Assembly: GCF_013450295.1 (NCBI RefSeq)
Contig: NZ_SKBR01000002.1
Location: 744,001-808,000 of the forward strand
Direction of reading: 5' to 3'
Length of the DNA: 64,000 nt
DNA from: Streptomyces sp. AJS327
GTDB lineage: Bacteria; Actinomycetota; Actinomycetes; Streptomycetales; Streptomycetaceae
Shown here: positions 9,046 through 17,854 of the stretch, in pieces
Layout of the letters: each line of letters opens with the position of its first letter
How positions within the stretch are numbered: the first letter of the stretch is position 1
The notes under the pieces: model-generated
What the model saw: only the letters and a program-made list of their open reading frames with translations
What the model was told of the DNA's origin: nothing
Databases searched by the model: none
Made by a program: the position numbers and the translations under genes

Positions 9046-9987
9046 CTAGAAGCCGAAGTCCTGCGTCCACCAGGGGCCGCCCTCGGCGAAGTGCGTGCCG
9101 ACCCCGAGGGTGCGGTAGTCGCAGTTGAGGATGTTGGCCCGGTGGCCCGGGCTGTTCATCCAGGAGTCCATCACGGACCGGGCGTTGGCCTGGCCGCGGG
9201 CTATGTTCTCGCCACCGAGGCCGGTTATCCCGCTCTCCTCGGCGCGGTCCCAGGGGCTCTTGCCGTCCGGGGTGGTGTGGGAGAAGAAGCCCCGGCGCGC
9301 CATGTCCTGGCTGAAGTCCCCGGCGAGCTCCGCGAGTTCGGGGTCGGCCGTCACCCGGGGGCAACCCGCCTTGGCCCGCTCGTCGTTGACCAGCCGGAGG
9401 ACCTCGGCCTCGGCGGCGCTCTCGCCACTCCGCTCGGGCGCGGTGGACTCCTCGGGCTTCGGGCTCGGCTGACGCCCGGTGTCCTTCCCGGGGCCCGAGC
9501 CCGTGCCGGATCCGGCCTCCTCCGAGGGGCGGGAGGTCTCCGGCTTCTCTCCGTCGTTCCGGGACGGCTCCGGCTTCGCCGAGGGCCGCCCCTCAGTGCG
9601 GGAGGGTTCCGCCGAGGGGGTGCCAGGGCGCTCGCTGGCCCGCTCACCCCGCTCGCCGTCATCCGGCAGCTCCCGGTCGGCGGTGGGGGAGGGATCGGGC
9701 AGACCGCCGCCCGTCTCGGGGTCGCCCATGCCGTCCGCCTGCACACGGCCGCTGCCCGGCGCGCTGCCGAACTGCCCGCCCACGCCCGGGACCAGGCCGG
9801 AGGCGACGGCGACGGCCCCCATGGCCATCGCCGCGGAGGCGCTCAGCAGACCGGTGCGTACGGGGACCGTCTCCCGCCGCCGCTGACCGGCGCGGTGCCG
9901 GCCACCGACCTCGGGGCGAGCGGTGTGCGGGGCGCCCGCGGGGGCCGCGGGGGCCGGAGCTGGGGTGGCGCGTCGATGGCGTCCCAT
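9046..9987 (-). CDS. CAP/SCP-domain (YkwD-type) extracellular protein
   Basis: A 313-residue envelope protein. Residues 1-40 are basic, followed by one hydrophobic segment (LLSASAAMAMGAVAVASGL) that should act as a signal anchor, then about 130 residues of low-complexity Pro/Ser/Glu/Gly linker, then a C-terminal CAP domain of about 120 residues. The CAP domain shows LRLVNDERAKAGCP, FFSHTTPDGKSPWDRA, GENIARG and WMNSPGHRANIL, including the conserved His and Glu residues. CAP proteins of this kind are widespread in Streptomyces and mostly uncharacterised. ATG 9987 (MGRHRR) with GAGG nine bases upstream is chosen over a GTG at 10002. It is transcribed alone, divergently from acyP. Confidence 0.88.
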   Translation of the reverse strand: MGRHRRATPAPAPAAPAGAPHTARPEVGGRHRAGQRRRETVPVRTGLLSASAAMAMGAVAVASGLVPGVGGQFGSAPGSGRVQADGMGDPETGGGLPDPSPTADRELPDDGERGERASERPGTPSAEPSRTEGRPSAKPEPSRNDGEKPETSRPSEEAGSGTGSGPGKDTGRQPSPKPEESTAPERSGESAAEAEVLRLVNDERAKAGCPRVTADPELAELAGDFSQDMARRGFFSHTTPDGKSPWDRAEESGITGLGGENIARGQANARSVMDSWMNSPGHRANILNCDYRTLGVGTHFAEGGPWWTQDFGF

Positions 9988-10129
9988 CTCTGCTGACCTC
10001 ACTTGGCTCGATGTGGCTAGGCGGTCACCAGTTCCACACGTATGTGTGAGACGAGTTCACGCGGACTGTACGGCATGACGCGAGGGGTGGTTGTGGTTGC
10101 CGAAGAAATGTCCGGATACCGTTCCCGCC

Positions 10130-10435
10130 ATGTCAGCCACATGTGACCCCAAGCGGGACGAAGGCGTCCGGATGACGGCCTGGGTGCGCGGTCAGGTGCA
10201 GGGAGTTGGTTTCCGCTGGTTCACCCGCGCCAGCGCGCTCCGGATCGGCGGACTCTCCGGCTTCGTCAGCAACCTGTCCGACGGGCGGGTGCAGGTGGTG
10301 GCCGAGGGCGCCGGGGACCGGTGCGCGGAGCTGCTGGAGTGGCTCCGCGCCGGCGACACACCGGGAAGCGTGGAGGGCGTCACCGAGATCTGGGACGAGC
10401 CACGGGGAGGCTATGACGGGTTCGCGATCCGGTGA
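10130..10435 (+). CDS. acyP: Acylphosphatase
   Basis: A 101-residue acylphosphatase, which hydrolyses carboxyl-phosphate bonds. The signature [16 protein letters not shown] supplies the phosphate-binding loop and catalytic Arg; [20 protein letters not shown] contains the catalytic Asn. The start may be ATG 10130 or ATG 10172; the latter gives 87 residues, nearer the family length, and has AAGG upstream. It stands alone in front of a 319-base gap and the smc region, as in many actinobacteria. Confidence 0.92.
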   Translation: MSATCDPKRDEGVRMTAWVRGQVQGVGFRWFTRASALRIGGLSGFVSNLSDGRVQVVAEGAGDRCAELLEWLRAGDTPGSVEGVTEIWDEPRGGYDGFAIR

Positions 10436-10754
10436 TCCACAACTGTTGCCAATCCCGCTCCGCCGTGGAAGGCTGCGGCCACAAGGCAGCCTCGGGCAAA
10501 CCAGAGAACGATCTTGCGTACCCCCGGCGGGCAGTCAGCTCCGGCGTCCATCGCCGTCGAGACAGGGCAGGCCCGGGGCGCGGGGTGTGATCGTGTTGAC
10601 CGTCAATCCTTTTGGTGAGACTCTTGAAGCCCCGCGCACCTGAGCTGTTTGATCCTGAGAACGAGCTAAAAGTCCAGAGCAGACACTGCGGGTGCGAATC
10701 CCTCACGACCCACCACCGCTTCGGTCGGTCACTCAGTGTGGAGGACCATCCATC
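10436..10754. other. Non-coding gap with a tRNA 3'-end-like motif
   Basis: No convincing gene. At 10688-10715 there is a sequence shaped like a tRNA T-arm and 3' end: GCGGG, loop TGCGAAT, CCCTC (four of five pairs), then ACGACCC-A-CCA. I could not find a matching acceptor 5' strand or D-arm upstream, so this is at best a tRNA remnant. TTGACC at 10596 is a possible -35 element. Confidence 0.3.
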
Positions 10755-10961
10755 ATGGCAAAGGCGCTTCTCGGTTACGTCGGCGGCTCCGACCCCCGAG
10801 TCCTCGCCGAGATGCGACGGCTTCAGCAGCGTGTCCAGGACCTCGAATCCGAGCTGGTCCGGATTCAGGCCGAGAACGACGCTCTGGCCGCCGCCGCACG
10901 GCATCACGACTCGGTGCTCGACGGCATCGACGTACCCTCGGCGGAGCCCGCGCTGACCTGA
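10755..10961 (+). CDS. Small conserved coiled-coil protein (68 aa)
   Basis: A 68-residue protein I recognise only as a small conserved Streptomyces hypothetical. After the N-terminal AKALLGYVGGSDPRVLAEM, residues about 18-48 form a clear heptad (RRLQQRVQDLESELVRIQAE), followed by a short acidic tail. ATG 10755 follows GGAGG-like purines at 10740-10744. A strong terminator follows at 11009, so it is a monocistronic unit. Its position directly before smc is suggestive, but nothing in the sequence gives a function. Confidence 0.75.
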   Translation: MAKALLGYVGGSDPRVLAEMRRLQQRVQDLESELVRIQAENDALAAAARHHDSVLDGIDVPSAEPALT

Positions 10962-11008
10962 CCCGCACCCGGGCCGGTCAGAGCACCGTCAGCCGTACAG
11001 AAACGTGT

Positions 11009-11030
11009 AAGGGACGCTTCGGCGTCCCTT
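11009..11030 (+). terminator. Terminator with UUCG tetraloop
   Basis: AAGGGACGC (11009-11017) and GCGTCCCTT (11022-11030) pair perfectly around TTCG, a very stable tetraloop, and the sequence continues CGTCGTTTCG. It lies 47 bases after the 68-residue protein gene and before smc. Confidence 0.85.
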
Positions 11031-11221
11031 CGTCGTTTCGGCACGGTCGCGCACCACCCCGATACGCCACGCCCGTGCGCCCCCAGTCGCTTCGTTACCG
11101 ACTGATGTGCCCTGCTCACTTCCCGGTGAAACCCGCCGGACCCCGCGAAAACCCAATGCCCGGGCGATGACCGCGCCGTCGGCGCGACACCGCCCGGCCG
11201 ACCTCAGTAGAGTCCACACGC

Positions 11222-14200
11222 GTGCACCTCAAGAGCCTTTCGATGCGGGGCTTCAAGTCCTTCGCCTCCGCCACCACACTGCGCTTCGAGCCCGGCATCA
11301 CCTGTGTCGTGGGCCCCAACGGCTCGGGCAAGTCCAACGTGGTCGACGGCCTGTCCTGGGTGATGGGCGAGCAGGGCGCCAAGTCCCTGCGCGGCGGCAA
11401 GATGGAGGACGTCATCTTCGCCGGGACGACCGGCCGCCCCCCGCTGGGCCGCGCCGAGGTCTCCCTGACGATCGACAACTCGGACGGCGCCCTCCCCATC
11501 GACTACTCCGAGGTCACCATCACGCGGATCATGTTCCGCAACGGCGGCAGCGAGTACCAGCTCAACGGCGACACCTGCCGCCTCCTCGACATCCAGGAAC
11601 TCCTCTCCGACTCCGGCATCGGCCGCGAGATGCACGTGATCGTCGGGCAGGGCCAGCTCGACGGCGTCCTGCACGCCGATCCGACCGGCCGCCGCGCCTT
11701 CATCGAGGAGGCCGCCGGAGTCCTCAAGCACCGCAAGCGCAAGGAGAAGGCATTGCGCAAGCTGGACGCGATGCAGGCCAACCTCTCCCGCGTCCAGGAC
11801 CTCACCGACGAGCTGCGCCGCCAGCTCAAACCCCTCGGACGGCAGGCCGCCGCCGCGCGCAAGGCGCAGGTGATCCAGGCCGAACTGCGGGACGCGCGGC
11901 TGCGCCTCCTCGCGGACGACCTGGTGACCCTCCGCCGGGCCCTCAGCCACGAGGTCGCCGACGAGGCCGCGCTGAAGGAACGCAAGAGCGCGGCGGAGGC
12001 GGAGCTGAAGAGCGCCCTGCGCCGCGAGGCCGAACTCGAACAGCGGGTGCGCACACTGGCCCCCCGATTGGACCGCGCCCAGCGCACCTGGCAGGAGCTG
12101 TCGCAGCTCGCCGAGCGGGTGCGCGGCACCGTCGGCCTCGCCGATCAGCGGCACCAGCACGCCGTGTCCGCGCCCCCGGAGGAACGGCGCGGACGGGAGC
12201 CAGAGGAGCTGGAGAGCGAGGCGGCCCGGGTGCGGGAACAGGAGGCGGAGCTGGAGGCCGCCCTGGAGGCCGCGTCCGGCGCGCTCGACGACACCGTCGC
12301 GCACCGCACCGAGCTGGAACGGCGGCTGGCGGAGGAGGAGCGGCGCCTGCGCGACGCCGCCCGCGCCCTCGCCGACCGCCGCGAGGGACTGGAGCGGCTG
12401 CGCGGCCAGTCCGGCGCCGCGCGCGGCCGGGTCGCCTCCGCCCAGGCGGAGATCGACCGGCTCAGCTCGGCACGGGACGGGGCGCGGGAGCGCGCGGAGG
12501 CCGCCCAGCGCGAGTACGAGGAACTGCGCGCCGAGGCCGAGGGCCTGGAGGCGGGCGACGAGGAACTGTCCCACCGCCACGAGGCGGCCCGCCACGCCGC
12601 CGAGGAGGCCGAGCAACGGCTCACCGCCGCCCGCGAGGCGGTCGCCACCGTCGAACGGGAGACCGCCGCCACCTCGGCCCGGCGGGACGCGCTCGCGCTG
12701 GGCCTGCGCCGGAAGGACGGCACCGGCGCCCTGCTGAGCGCGGGGGACGCGCTGAGCGGGCTGCTCGGCCCGGCCGCCGAACTCCTCACGGTCACCCCGG
12801 GCTTCGAGGTGCCCCTCGCCGCCGCGCTGGGCGCCGCCGCCGACGCCGTCGCGGTGGACGGACCGGCCACGGCGGCGGAGGCGCTGCGGCTGCTCCGGGA
12901 GCGGGACGCGGGCCGCGCGGCGGTCCTGCTCGCCGGGCAGGGCCCGCCGCCCGGGGCACCGCAACCCGCCCCCCTCCGTCAGGACGCCGCGGACGAGGGG
13001 CCGCGCTGGGCCGAGACGCTGGTCAGCGCCCCCGAGGGCCTGCGGCCCGCGCTGGCCGCCCTGCTGCGCGGCGTGGTCGTCGTCGACACGCTGGAGGAGG
13101 CCGAACGGCTAGTCCTCCAGCGGCCGGAGCTCACCGCCGTCACCAGCGAGGGCGACCTGCTCGGTGTCCACCTCGCGCAGGGAGGCGCGGCGGGGGCACC
13201 CAGCCTGCTGGAGGTCCAGGCCGCGGTGGACGAGGCGGTCGCGGAACTCGCGGAGCTGGAGGTCCGGCGCAAGGAGCTGGGCGGGGCCCTGGAGGCGGCC
13301 ACCGCGCACCGCGCCGACTGCGCCGCGCTCGTGGACGAGCTGGGCGCGCGCCGGAGCGCGGCCGAGAAGGAGAAGTCCCGCACGGCGGGCCAGCTCGGCC
13401 GGCTCGGCGGGCAGGCGCGCGGCGCCACCGGCGAGGCGGAGCGGGCCGAAGCCGCCGTGGCCAAGGCAGAGGAGGCGCTCGACCAGGCCCGTCGAGAGGC
13501 GGAGGAACTCGCGGAACGCCTGCTGGTCGCGGAGGAGGCGCACGAGGAGGACGCCGAGGACCCGGACACCTCCGAACGGGACCGGCTGGCGGCCGACGGA
13601 GCCAACGCGCGGCAGACCGAGATGGAGGCGCGCCTCCAGGTGCGCACCCACGAGGAGCGGGTCAAGTCCCTGGCCGGGCGGGCGGATTCGCTGGACCGGG
13701 CGGCGCGGGCCGAGCGCGAGGCGCGCGAGCGGGCCGAGCGGCGCCGGGCCCGGATGCGCCGGGAGGCCGAGGTCGCCGGGGCGGTGGCCGCGGGTGCCCG
13801 GCAGCTCCTCGCACACGTCGAGGTCTCCCTGGTGCGCGCCGCCGAGGAGCGCGAGGCGGCGGGGCGTGCCAAGGCCGAGCGGGAACAGGCGCTGACCGAG
13901 GAGCGCAAGCAGGGCCGGGAACTCAAGGAGGAGCTTGACAAGCTCACCGACTCGGTCCACAAGGGCGAGGTGCTGGGCGCCGAGAAGCGGTTGCGGATCG
14001 AGCAGTTGGAGGCCCGGGCGCTGGAGGAGCTGGGGGTGGAGCCCGCCGGGCTCGTCCGCGACTACGGGCCGGACCAGCCGGTGCCGCCGCCGTCGCCGGC
14101 GGAGGGCGAGGAGGCCGCCGGGGAGACGCCCGGCGACGGGCGGGCGGAGGAGCCCGCCGAACCGGTGCCGTTCGTCCGGGCGGAGCAGGAGAAGCGGCTC

Positions 14201-14821
14201 CGGGCGGCCGAGCGCGCCTACCAGAAGCTCGGGAAGATCAACCCGCTGGCGCTGGAGGAGTTCGCGGCGCTGGAGGAGCGGCACCAGTTCCTCAGCGAGC
14301 AGCTGGAGGACCTCAAGAAGACCCGCGCCGACCTGCTCCAGGTGGTGAAGGAGGTCGACGAGCGGGTCGAGCAGGTCTTCACCGAGGCGTACCACGACAC
14401 CGCCCGGCAGTTCGAGGGCGTCTTCTCCCGGCTCTTCCCCGGCGGGGAGGGCCGTCTGGTGCTCACCGACCCGGAGAACATGCTGACCACCGGGGTGGAC
14501 GTGGAGGCCAGGCCACCGGGGAAGAAGGTCAAGCGGCTGTCGCTGCTGTCCGGCGGCGAGCGCTCACTCACCGCCGTCGCGCTGCTGGTCTCCATCTTCA
14601 AGGCGCGCCCCAGCCCGTTCTACGTCATGGACGAGGTGGAGGCGGCGCTGGACGACACCAACCTCCAGCGGCTGATCCGGATCATGAAGGAGCTCAAGGA
14701 CAGCTCCCAGCTCATCGTGATCACCCACCAGAAGCGGACCATGGAGGTCGCGGACGCCCTCTACGGCGTCTCCATGCAGGGCGACGGCGTCTCCAAGGTC
14801 ATCAGCCAGCGGCTGGGCTGA
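11222..14821 (+). CDS. smc: Chromosome segregation/condensation ATPase SMC
   Basis: SMC organises and condenses the chromosome with ScpA/ScpB and in Streptomyces supports DNA compaction in sporulating hyphae. The 1199-residue product has the complete architecture: an N-terminal head with Walker A GPNGSGKS (31-38), a long coiled coil (about 170-490), a hinge around residues 495-660 (LLGPAAELLTVTPGFEVPLA onward), a second coiled coil to about 1030, and a C-terminal head with the ABC signature LLSGGERSL and Walker B FYVMDEVEAALDD. An acidic, Pro-rich insertion near residues 955-985 interrupts the second coil. GTG 11222 gives the conserved start HLKSLSMRGFKSFA. Confidence 0.97.
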   Translation: MHLKSLSMRGFKSFASATTLRFEPGITCVVGPNGSGKSNVVDGLSWVMGEQGAKSLRGGKMEDVIFAGTTGRPPLGRAEVSLTIDNSDGALPIDYSEVTITRIMFRNGGSEYQLNGDTCRLLDIQELLSDSGIGREMHVIVGQGQLDGVLHADPTGRRAFIEEAAGVLKHRKRKEKALRKLDAMQANLSRVQDLTDELRRQLKPLGRQAAAARKAQVIQAELRDARLRLLADDLVTLRRALSHEVADEAALKERKSAAEAELKSALRREAELEQRVRTLAPRLDRAQRTWQELSQLAERVRGTVGLADQRHQHAVSAPPEERRGREPEELESEAARVREQEAELEAALEAASGALDDTVAHRTELERRLAEEERRLRDAARALADRREGLERLRGQSGAARGRVASAQAEIDRLSSARDGARERAEAAQREYEELRAEAEGLEAGDEELSHRHEAARHAAEEAEQRLTAAREAVATVERETAATSARRDALALGLRRKDGTGALLSAGDALSGLLGPAAELLTVTPGFEVPLAAALGAAADAVAVDGPATAAEALRLLRERDAGRAAVLLAGQGPPPGAPQPAPLRQDAADEGPRWAETLVSAPEGLRPALAALLRGVVVVDTLEEAERLVLQRPELTAVTSEGDLLGVHLAQGGAAGAPSLLEVQAAVDEAVAELAELEVRRKELGGALEAATAHRADCAALVDELGARRSAAEKEKSRTAGQLGRLGGQARGATGEAERAEAAVAKAEEALDQARREAEELAERLLVAEEAHEEDAEDPDTSERDRLAADGANARQTEMEARLQVRTHEERVKSLAGRADSLDRAARAEREARERAERRRARMRREAEVAGAVAAGARQLLAHVEVSLVRAAEEREAAGRAKAEREQALTEERKQGRELKEELDKLTDSVHKGEVLGAEKRLRIEQLEARALEELGVEPAGLVRDYGPDQPVPPPSPAEGEEAAGETPGDGRAEEPAEPVPFVRAEQEKRLRAAERAYQKLGKINPLALEEFAALEERHQFLSEQLEDLKKTRADLLQVVKEVDERVEQVFTEAYHDTARQFEGVFSRLFPGGEGRLVLTDPENMLTTGVDVEARPPGKKVKRLSLLSGGERSLTAVALLVSIFKARPSPFYVMDEVEAALDDTNLQRLIRIMKELKDSSQLIVITHQKRTMEVADALYGVSMQGDGVSKVISQRLG

Positions 14822-15036
14822 GCCCGCGCGTCCCACGGTGACCCGCGCCCACCGCGGTCGCCCGCCGGTCACCGCCCTGGCCACCCGGCCCGCGTCAGGC
14901 GATCACGCCGGGCGTCCCCGGCTGGTCGCGGGGGTGTGCGGGGCGGGTGGGGAGGGGGAGGCGGCAGATCGCATCACGTTCAGGTACTGAAACTCCCGAG
15001 CGTCATCTCATGGCGCACGCCTGCCAGTTCGGCGTA
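14822..15036. other. Intergenic region after smc
   Basis: No gene is supported. The inverted repeat TTCAG-GTA-CTGAA at 14979-14991 lies just before an AT-richer stretch that carries a promoter candidate. Confidence 0.45.
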
Positions 15037-15064
15037 TTGACTTTGACACCTGAACTCATAGGCT
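15037..15064 (+). promoter_or_regulatory. Vegetative-type promoter far upstream of ftsY
   Basis: TTGACT (15037-15042) and TAGGCT (15059-15064) are separated by 16 bases, a good HrdB-type match. It lies about 420 bases before the ftsY start, so the transcript would have a long leader or include an unrecognised short gene. No convincing open frame starts in between. Confidence 0.55.
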
Positions 15065-15485
15065 CCTGGGTGTCGCGTTCACCTTCAGATGGTGGCGTAC
15101 ATCAATCGATGGACCACACGGCAGGGTTTCGCCCGCCGGGCCGCGCGGAGATCGTCCACCGGCGATTCCGGATCCGCCGGATCCGCGCGCCCCGGAAGGA
15201 AGCCCCCGGCACGTCCGTCCGCCAGACGGCCCCGCTCCCCACGCGGACCGGCTCCCGCCAACGGCGGGGCCGCGCGCGGGGGAACCGGGGGAGGAGATGG
15301 GCTCACACCCCGCCGCCCACTCCGTACCGAGACGCTGCCCCGGTCAGGTGCCGGGGCAGCGCCGGGGCGCGCTCCCCGTCGCGCCCGAGTCCAGCCGCCC
15401 GCCGGGATGGCCGTGACCTGCCGCCCGGCGCGGAGAGCCGGGGCAGCCCCCTCCCGCCCGGTGGGTGGCGGATACTGGACGGGCT

Positions 15486-16694
15486 ATGGAAATCGTCATC
15501 CTTGTCGTAGTCATCGCCCTGATCGCGATCGCCGCGATCAGCGGCCTCGTCGTCAGCGGGCGGAAGAAGAAGGCCCGCGAACAGCCGAAGCCCGAAGCCA
15601 CCGGCACCACCGCGCCTCCCGCCGAACCCCATGTCGGGGAAGAGGCGGAGGGAGCCCCCGAGAAACCCGGGGCCACCGTCGAGGAGGCCGAGCTACCCGA
15701 GCCGGAGGCACCGGCCGCCGAGGCCCCCGAGACCCCGGCCGAGCCCGAGATCGAGACCCCGGAGCCGACCGCCGGGCGGCTCGTGCGCCTTCGCGAGCGG
15801 CTCTCCCGCTCGCAGAACTCGCTGGGCAAGGGCCTGCTGACGCTCCTGTCCCGGGACCGCCTCGACGAGGACACCTGGGAGGAGGTCGAGGACACCCTCC
15901 TCACCGCGGACGTCGGGGTCGCCCCCACCCAGGAGCTGGTGGAACGCCTCCGGGAGAGGGTGAAGGTGCTCGGCACCCGCTCCCCCGAGGAACTGCGGGC
16001 CCTGCTCCGCGAGGAGCTGCTGGAACTGGTCGGCCCGGAGCTGGACCGCGCCGTGCGCACCGAGACCCAGGGCGCCGTCGACCGCCCCGGAGTGGTGCTC
16101 GTCGTCGGGGTCAACGGCACCGGCAAGACCACCACGACCGGGAAGCTCGGCCGGGTCCTGGTGGCCGACGGCCGGTCGGTGGTGCTGGGCGCCGCCGACA
16201 CCTTCCGCGCCGCCGCCGCCGACCAGCTGGAGACCTGGGGCCGCCGGGTCGGGGCCCGGACCGTCCGCGGACCCGAGGGCGGGGACCCCGCGTCCGTCGC
16301 CTTCGACGCCGTCAAGGAGGGCACCGAGGCGGGAGCCGACGTGGTGCTCATCGACACCGCGGGACGGCTGCACACCAAGACCGGGCTGATGGACGAGCTC
16401 GGGAAGGTCAAGCGGGTCGTGGAGAAGCAGGGCCCGGTGGACGAGGTGCTGCTGGTGCTCGACGCCACCACCGGGCAGAACGGCCTGGTCCAGGCCCGGG
16501 TCTTCGCCGAGGTCGTCGACATCACCGGCATCGTCCTGACCAAGCTGGACGGCACCGCCAAGGGCGGCATCGTCGTCGCGGTGCAGCGGGAACTCGGCGT
16601 GCCGGTCAAGCTGGTCGGGCTGGGCGAGGGGCCGGACGACCTGGCGCCCTTCGAGCCCGCCGCCTTCGTCGACGCGCTGATCGACGGAGACTGA
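15486..16694 (+). CDS. ftsY: Signal recognition particle receptor FtsY
   Basis: FtsY docks ribosome-SRP complexes to the membrane and the Sec translocon. Residues 1-25 form a hydrophobic anchor (ILVVVIALIAIAAISGLVV) followed by RKKK, so this is the membrane-anchored actinobacterial form. Residues about 30-105 are the acidic A domain (Glu/Pro/Ala-rich), and residues about 110-402 the NG GTPase domain, with GVNGTGKTTTTGKL (G1), DTFRAAAADQL, DTAGRLHTK (G3) and TKLDGTAKGG (G4). ATG 15486 is the only start that leaves the membrane anchor at the N terminus. The partner Ffh is encoded at 21089-22648. Confidence 0.96.
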   Translation: MEIVILVVVIALIAIAAISGLVVSGRKKKAREQPKPEATGTTAPPAEPHVGEEAEGAPEKPGATVEEAELPEPEAPAAEAPETPAEPEIETPEPTAGRLVRLRERLSRSQNSLGKGLLTLLSRDRLDEDTWEEVEDTLLTADVGVAPTQELVERLRERVKVLGTRSPEELRALLREELLELVGPELDRAVRTETQGAVDRPGVVLVVGVNGTGKTTTTGKLGRVLVADGRSVVLGAADTFRAAAADQLETWGRRVGARTVRGPEGGDPASVAFDAVKEGTEAGADVVLIDTAGRLHTKTGLMDELGKVKRVVEKQGPVDEVLLVLDATTGQNGLVQARVFAEVVDITGIVLTKLDGTAKGGIVVAVQRELGVPVKLVGLGEGPDDLAPFEPAAFVDALIDGD

Positions 16695-16828
16695 CGGAGC
16701 GATCCGCGACGCGCCCCCGCGCCCCTCGTTGCCGCACCGGCCCGGCCCGCTCGCGTGGAGCGGACGGTACCGGGCGGCGGGGCGCGGGGCGGACCGGCCC
16801 GGGGGCGACCGGCCGTGGAGGCGACGCG

Positions 16829-17545
16829 CTAGCCGTGGCCGCCGCGGGGGTGCCGCCGCCCGGGGGCGCAGCGGTGACAGACGTAGGCGAGGGTGCCCAG
16901 CACCTGCCGCGCGTGTGGCGTCCGGCCCGCCGTCTCCAGAGCGGGCGCCCGCAGCCAGCGCACCGGGCCGAGGCCGCCGAGGTCCGACGGGGGAGCGGTG
17001 ACGTACTCACCCGCGCCCCGGACCGTGAGGTCCAGCTCCGCGTCGTCCCACCCCATGCGGTAGAGCAGACCGGGCAGTTCGGCCGCGGCACCGGGGCGGA
17101 CGAGGAACCACGCCCGCCCGTGCGGGGTGACGGCCACCGGGCCGAGCGGCAGCCCCATCCGCTCCAGCCGGTCCAGCGCGCGGCGCCCGGCCCGTTCGGC
17201 GACCTCCAGGACGTCGAAGGCGCGGCCGAGGGGGAGGAGCATCGCGGCGCCCGGCGCCCGCCGCCAGACGCGCACCGCCTCGTCCCAGGTGGCGCCGGGA
17301 GGTACCTCCAGCTCCGGGTCCAGTGGGTGCGCCCCCGGGGCGGCGCACTCCGCGACCCCGCAGGAGCAGTCGGTGCGCCCGCCCGCGCCGCGCACCGCCC
17401 GGGTCCCCGGAACGACGGCCCAGCCCCACAGCCCCGCGTACTCGGCGACCGCCGTGTGGACGGAGGCCAGATTCCGGCGGCGCGCGCCGGGGCGCAGGTC
17501 ACGAACCTCCCGCGGACCGCCGAGGCCGCCGATCGTGAAGCCCAT
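16829..17545 (-). CDS. Primase/polymerase N-terminal-like protein
   Basis: A 238-residue protein of the bifunctional DNA primase/polymerase N-terminal (PrimPol-like) family, which in Streptomyces occurs as stand-alone small proteins of unknown role. Features are VAEYAGLWGWAVVPGTRA, the Cys cluster CSCGVAEC with HPLDPE, and the late FLVRPGAAAELPGLLY and GEYVTAPPSDLGG segments. The canonical catalytic DxD is not obvious, so polymerase activity should not be assumed. ATG 17545 has GGAGG close upstream. It lies between ftsY and nsdA and is divergent from nsdA, sharing a 309-base promoter region. Family assignment is from memory of this synteny. Confidence 0.65.
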   Translation of the reverse strand: MGFTIGGLGGPREVRDLRPGARRRNLASVHTAVAEYAGLWGWAVVPGTRAVRGAGGRTDCSCGVAECAAPGAHPLDPELEVPPGATWDEAVRVWRRAPGAAMLLPLGRAFDVLEVAERAGRRALDRLERMGLPLGPVAVTPHGRAWFLVRPGAAAELPGLLYRMGWDDAELDLTVRGAGEYVTAPPSDLGGLGPVRWLRAPALETAGRTPHARQVLGTLAYVCHRCAPGRRHPRGGHG

Positions 17546-17727
17546 GCTCCCTCCAACGGAACGTCCGTTCCCGCAGTGACGAGGGCGGGCGGTCCGTGAG
17601 CCCGGCACCGTGCGCGCACGGCCCCCCACCCGGGGTACCAGTCAAGCGCGACGCGACGGGGGGTCGCTCACGAGGAGGGGTGGCGAATGGTGGCGTTTAC
17701 GATTTCGCCCTCCCGTCGCCGTGACCG

Positions 17728-17733
17728 TAGGAT
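17728..17733 (+). promoter_or_regulatory. Candidate -10 element of nsdA promoter
   Basis: A perfect streptomycete -10 hexamer TAGGAT lies in the divergent region between the PrimPol-like gene and nsdA, 121 bases before the nsdA ATG. There is no consensus -35 at the expected distance (17705-17710 reads TCGCCC), so it may need an activator or another sigma factor. Confidence 0.4.
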
Positions 17734-17854
17734 TACTTTCGGTGCACATACGGGAGCGGGACTCGGCTGTATGTGGGTATGCCGGAGGCACGGCGGAACT
17801 CGCCCCCGCCCGGGGCGTGGCGGTGCCGGACGGCTTGGCTTGCGAAGAGGCCGG

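Noticed and set aside
10596..10715. A complete tRNA gene in the gap after acyP
   Set aside because: Only the T-arm and 3' end look right; no acceptor 5' strand, D-arm or anticodon arm could be fitted at a plausible length.
15089..17599. An 836-codon open frame on the plus strand through ftsY and the PrimPol-like gene
   Set aside because: It overlaps two well-supported genes in other frames, is rich in Arg/Ala/Pro/Gly and has no recognisable domain. GC-rich DNA leaves such frames open.
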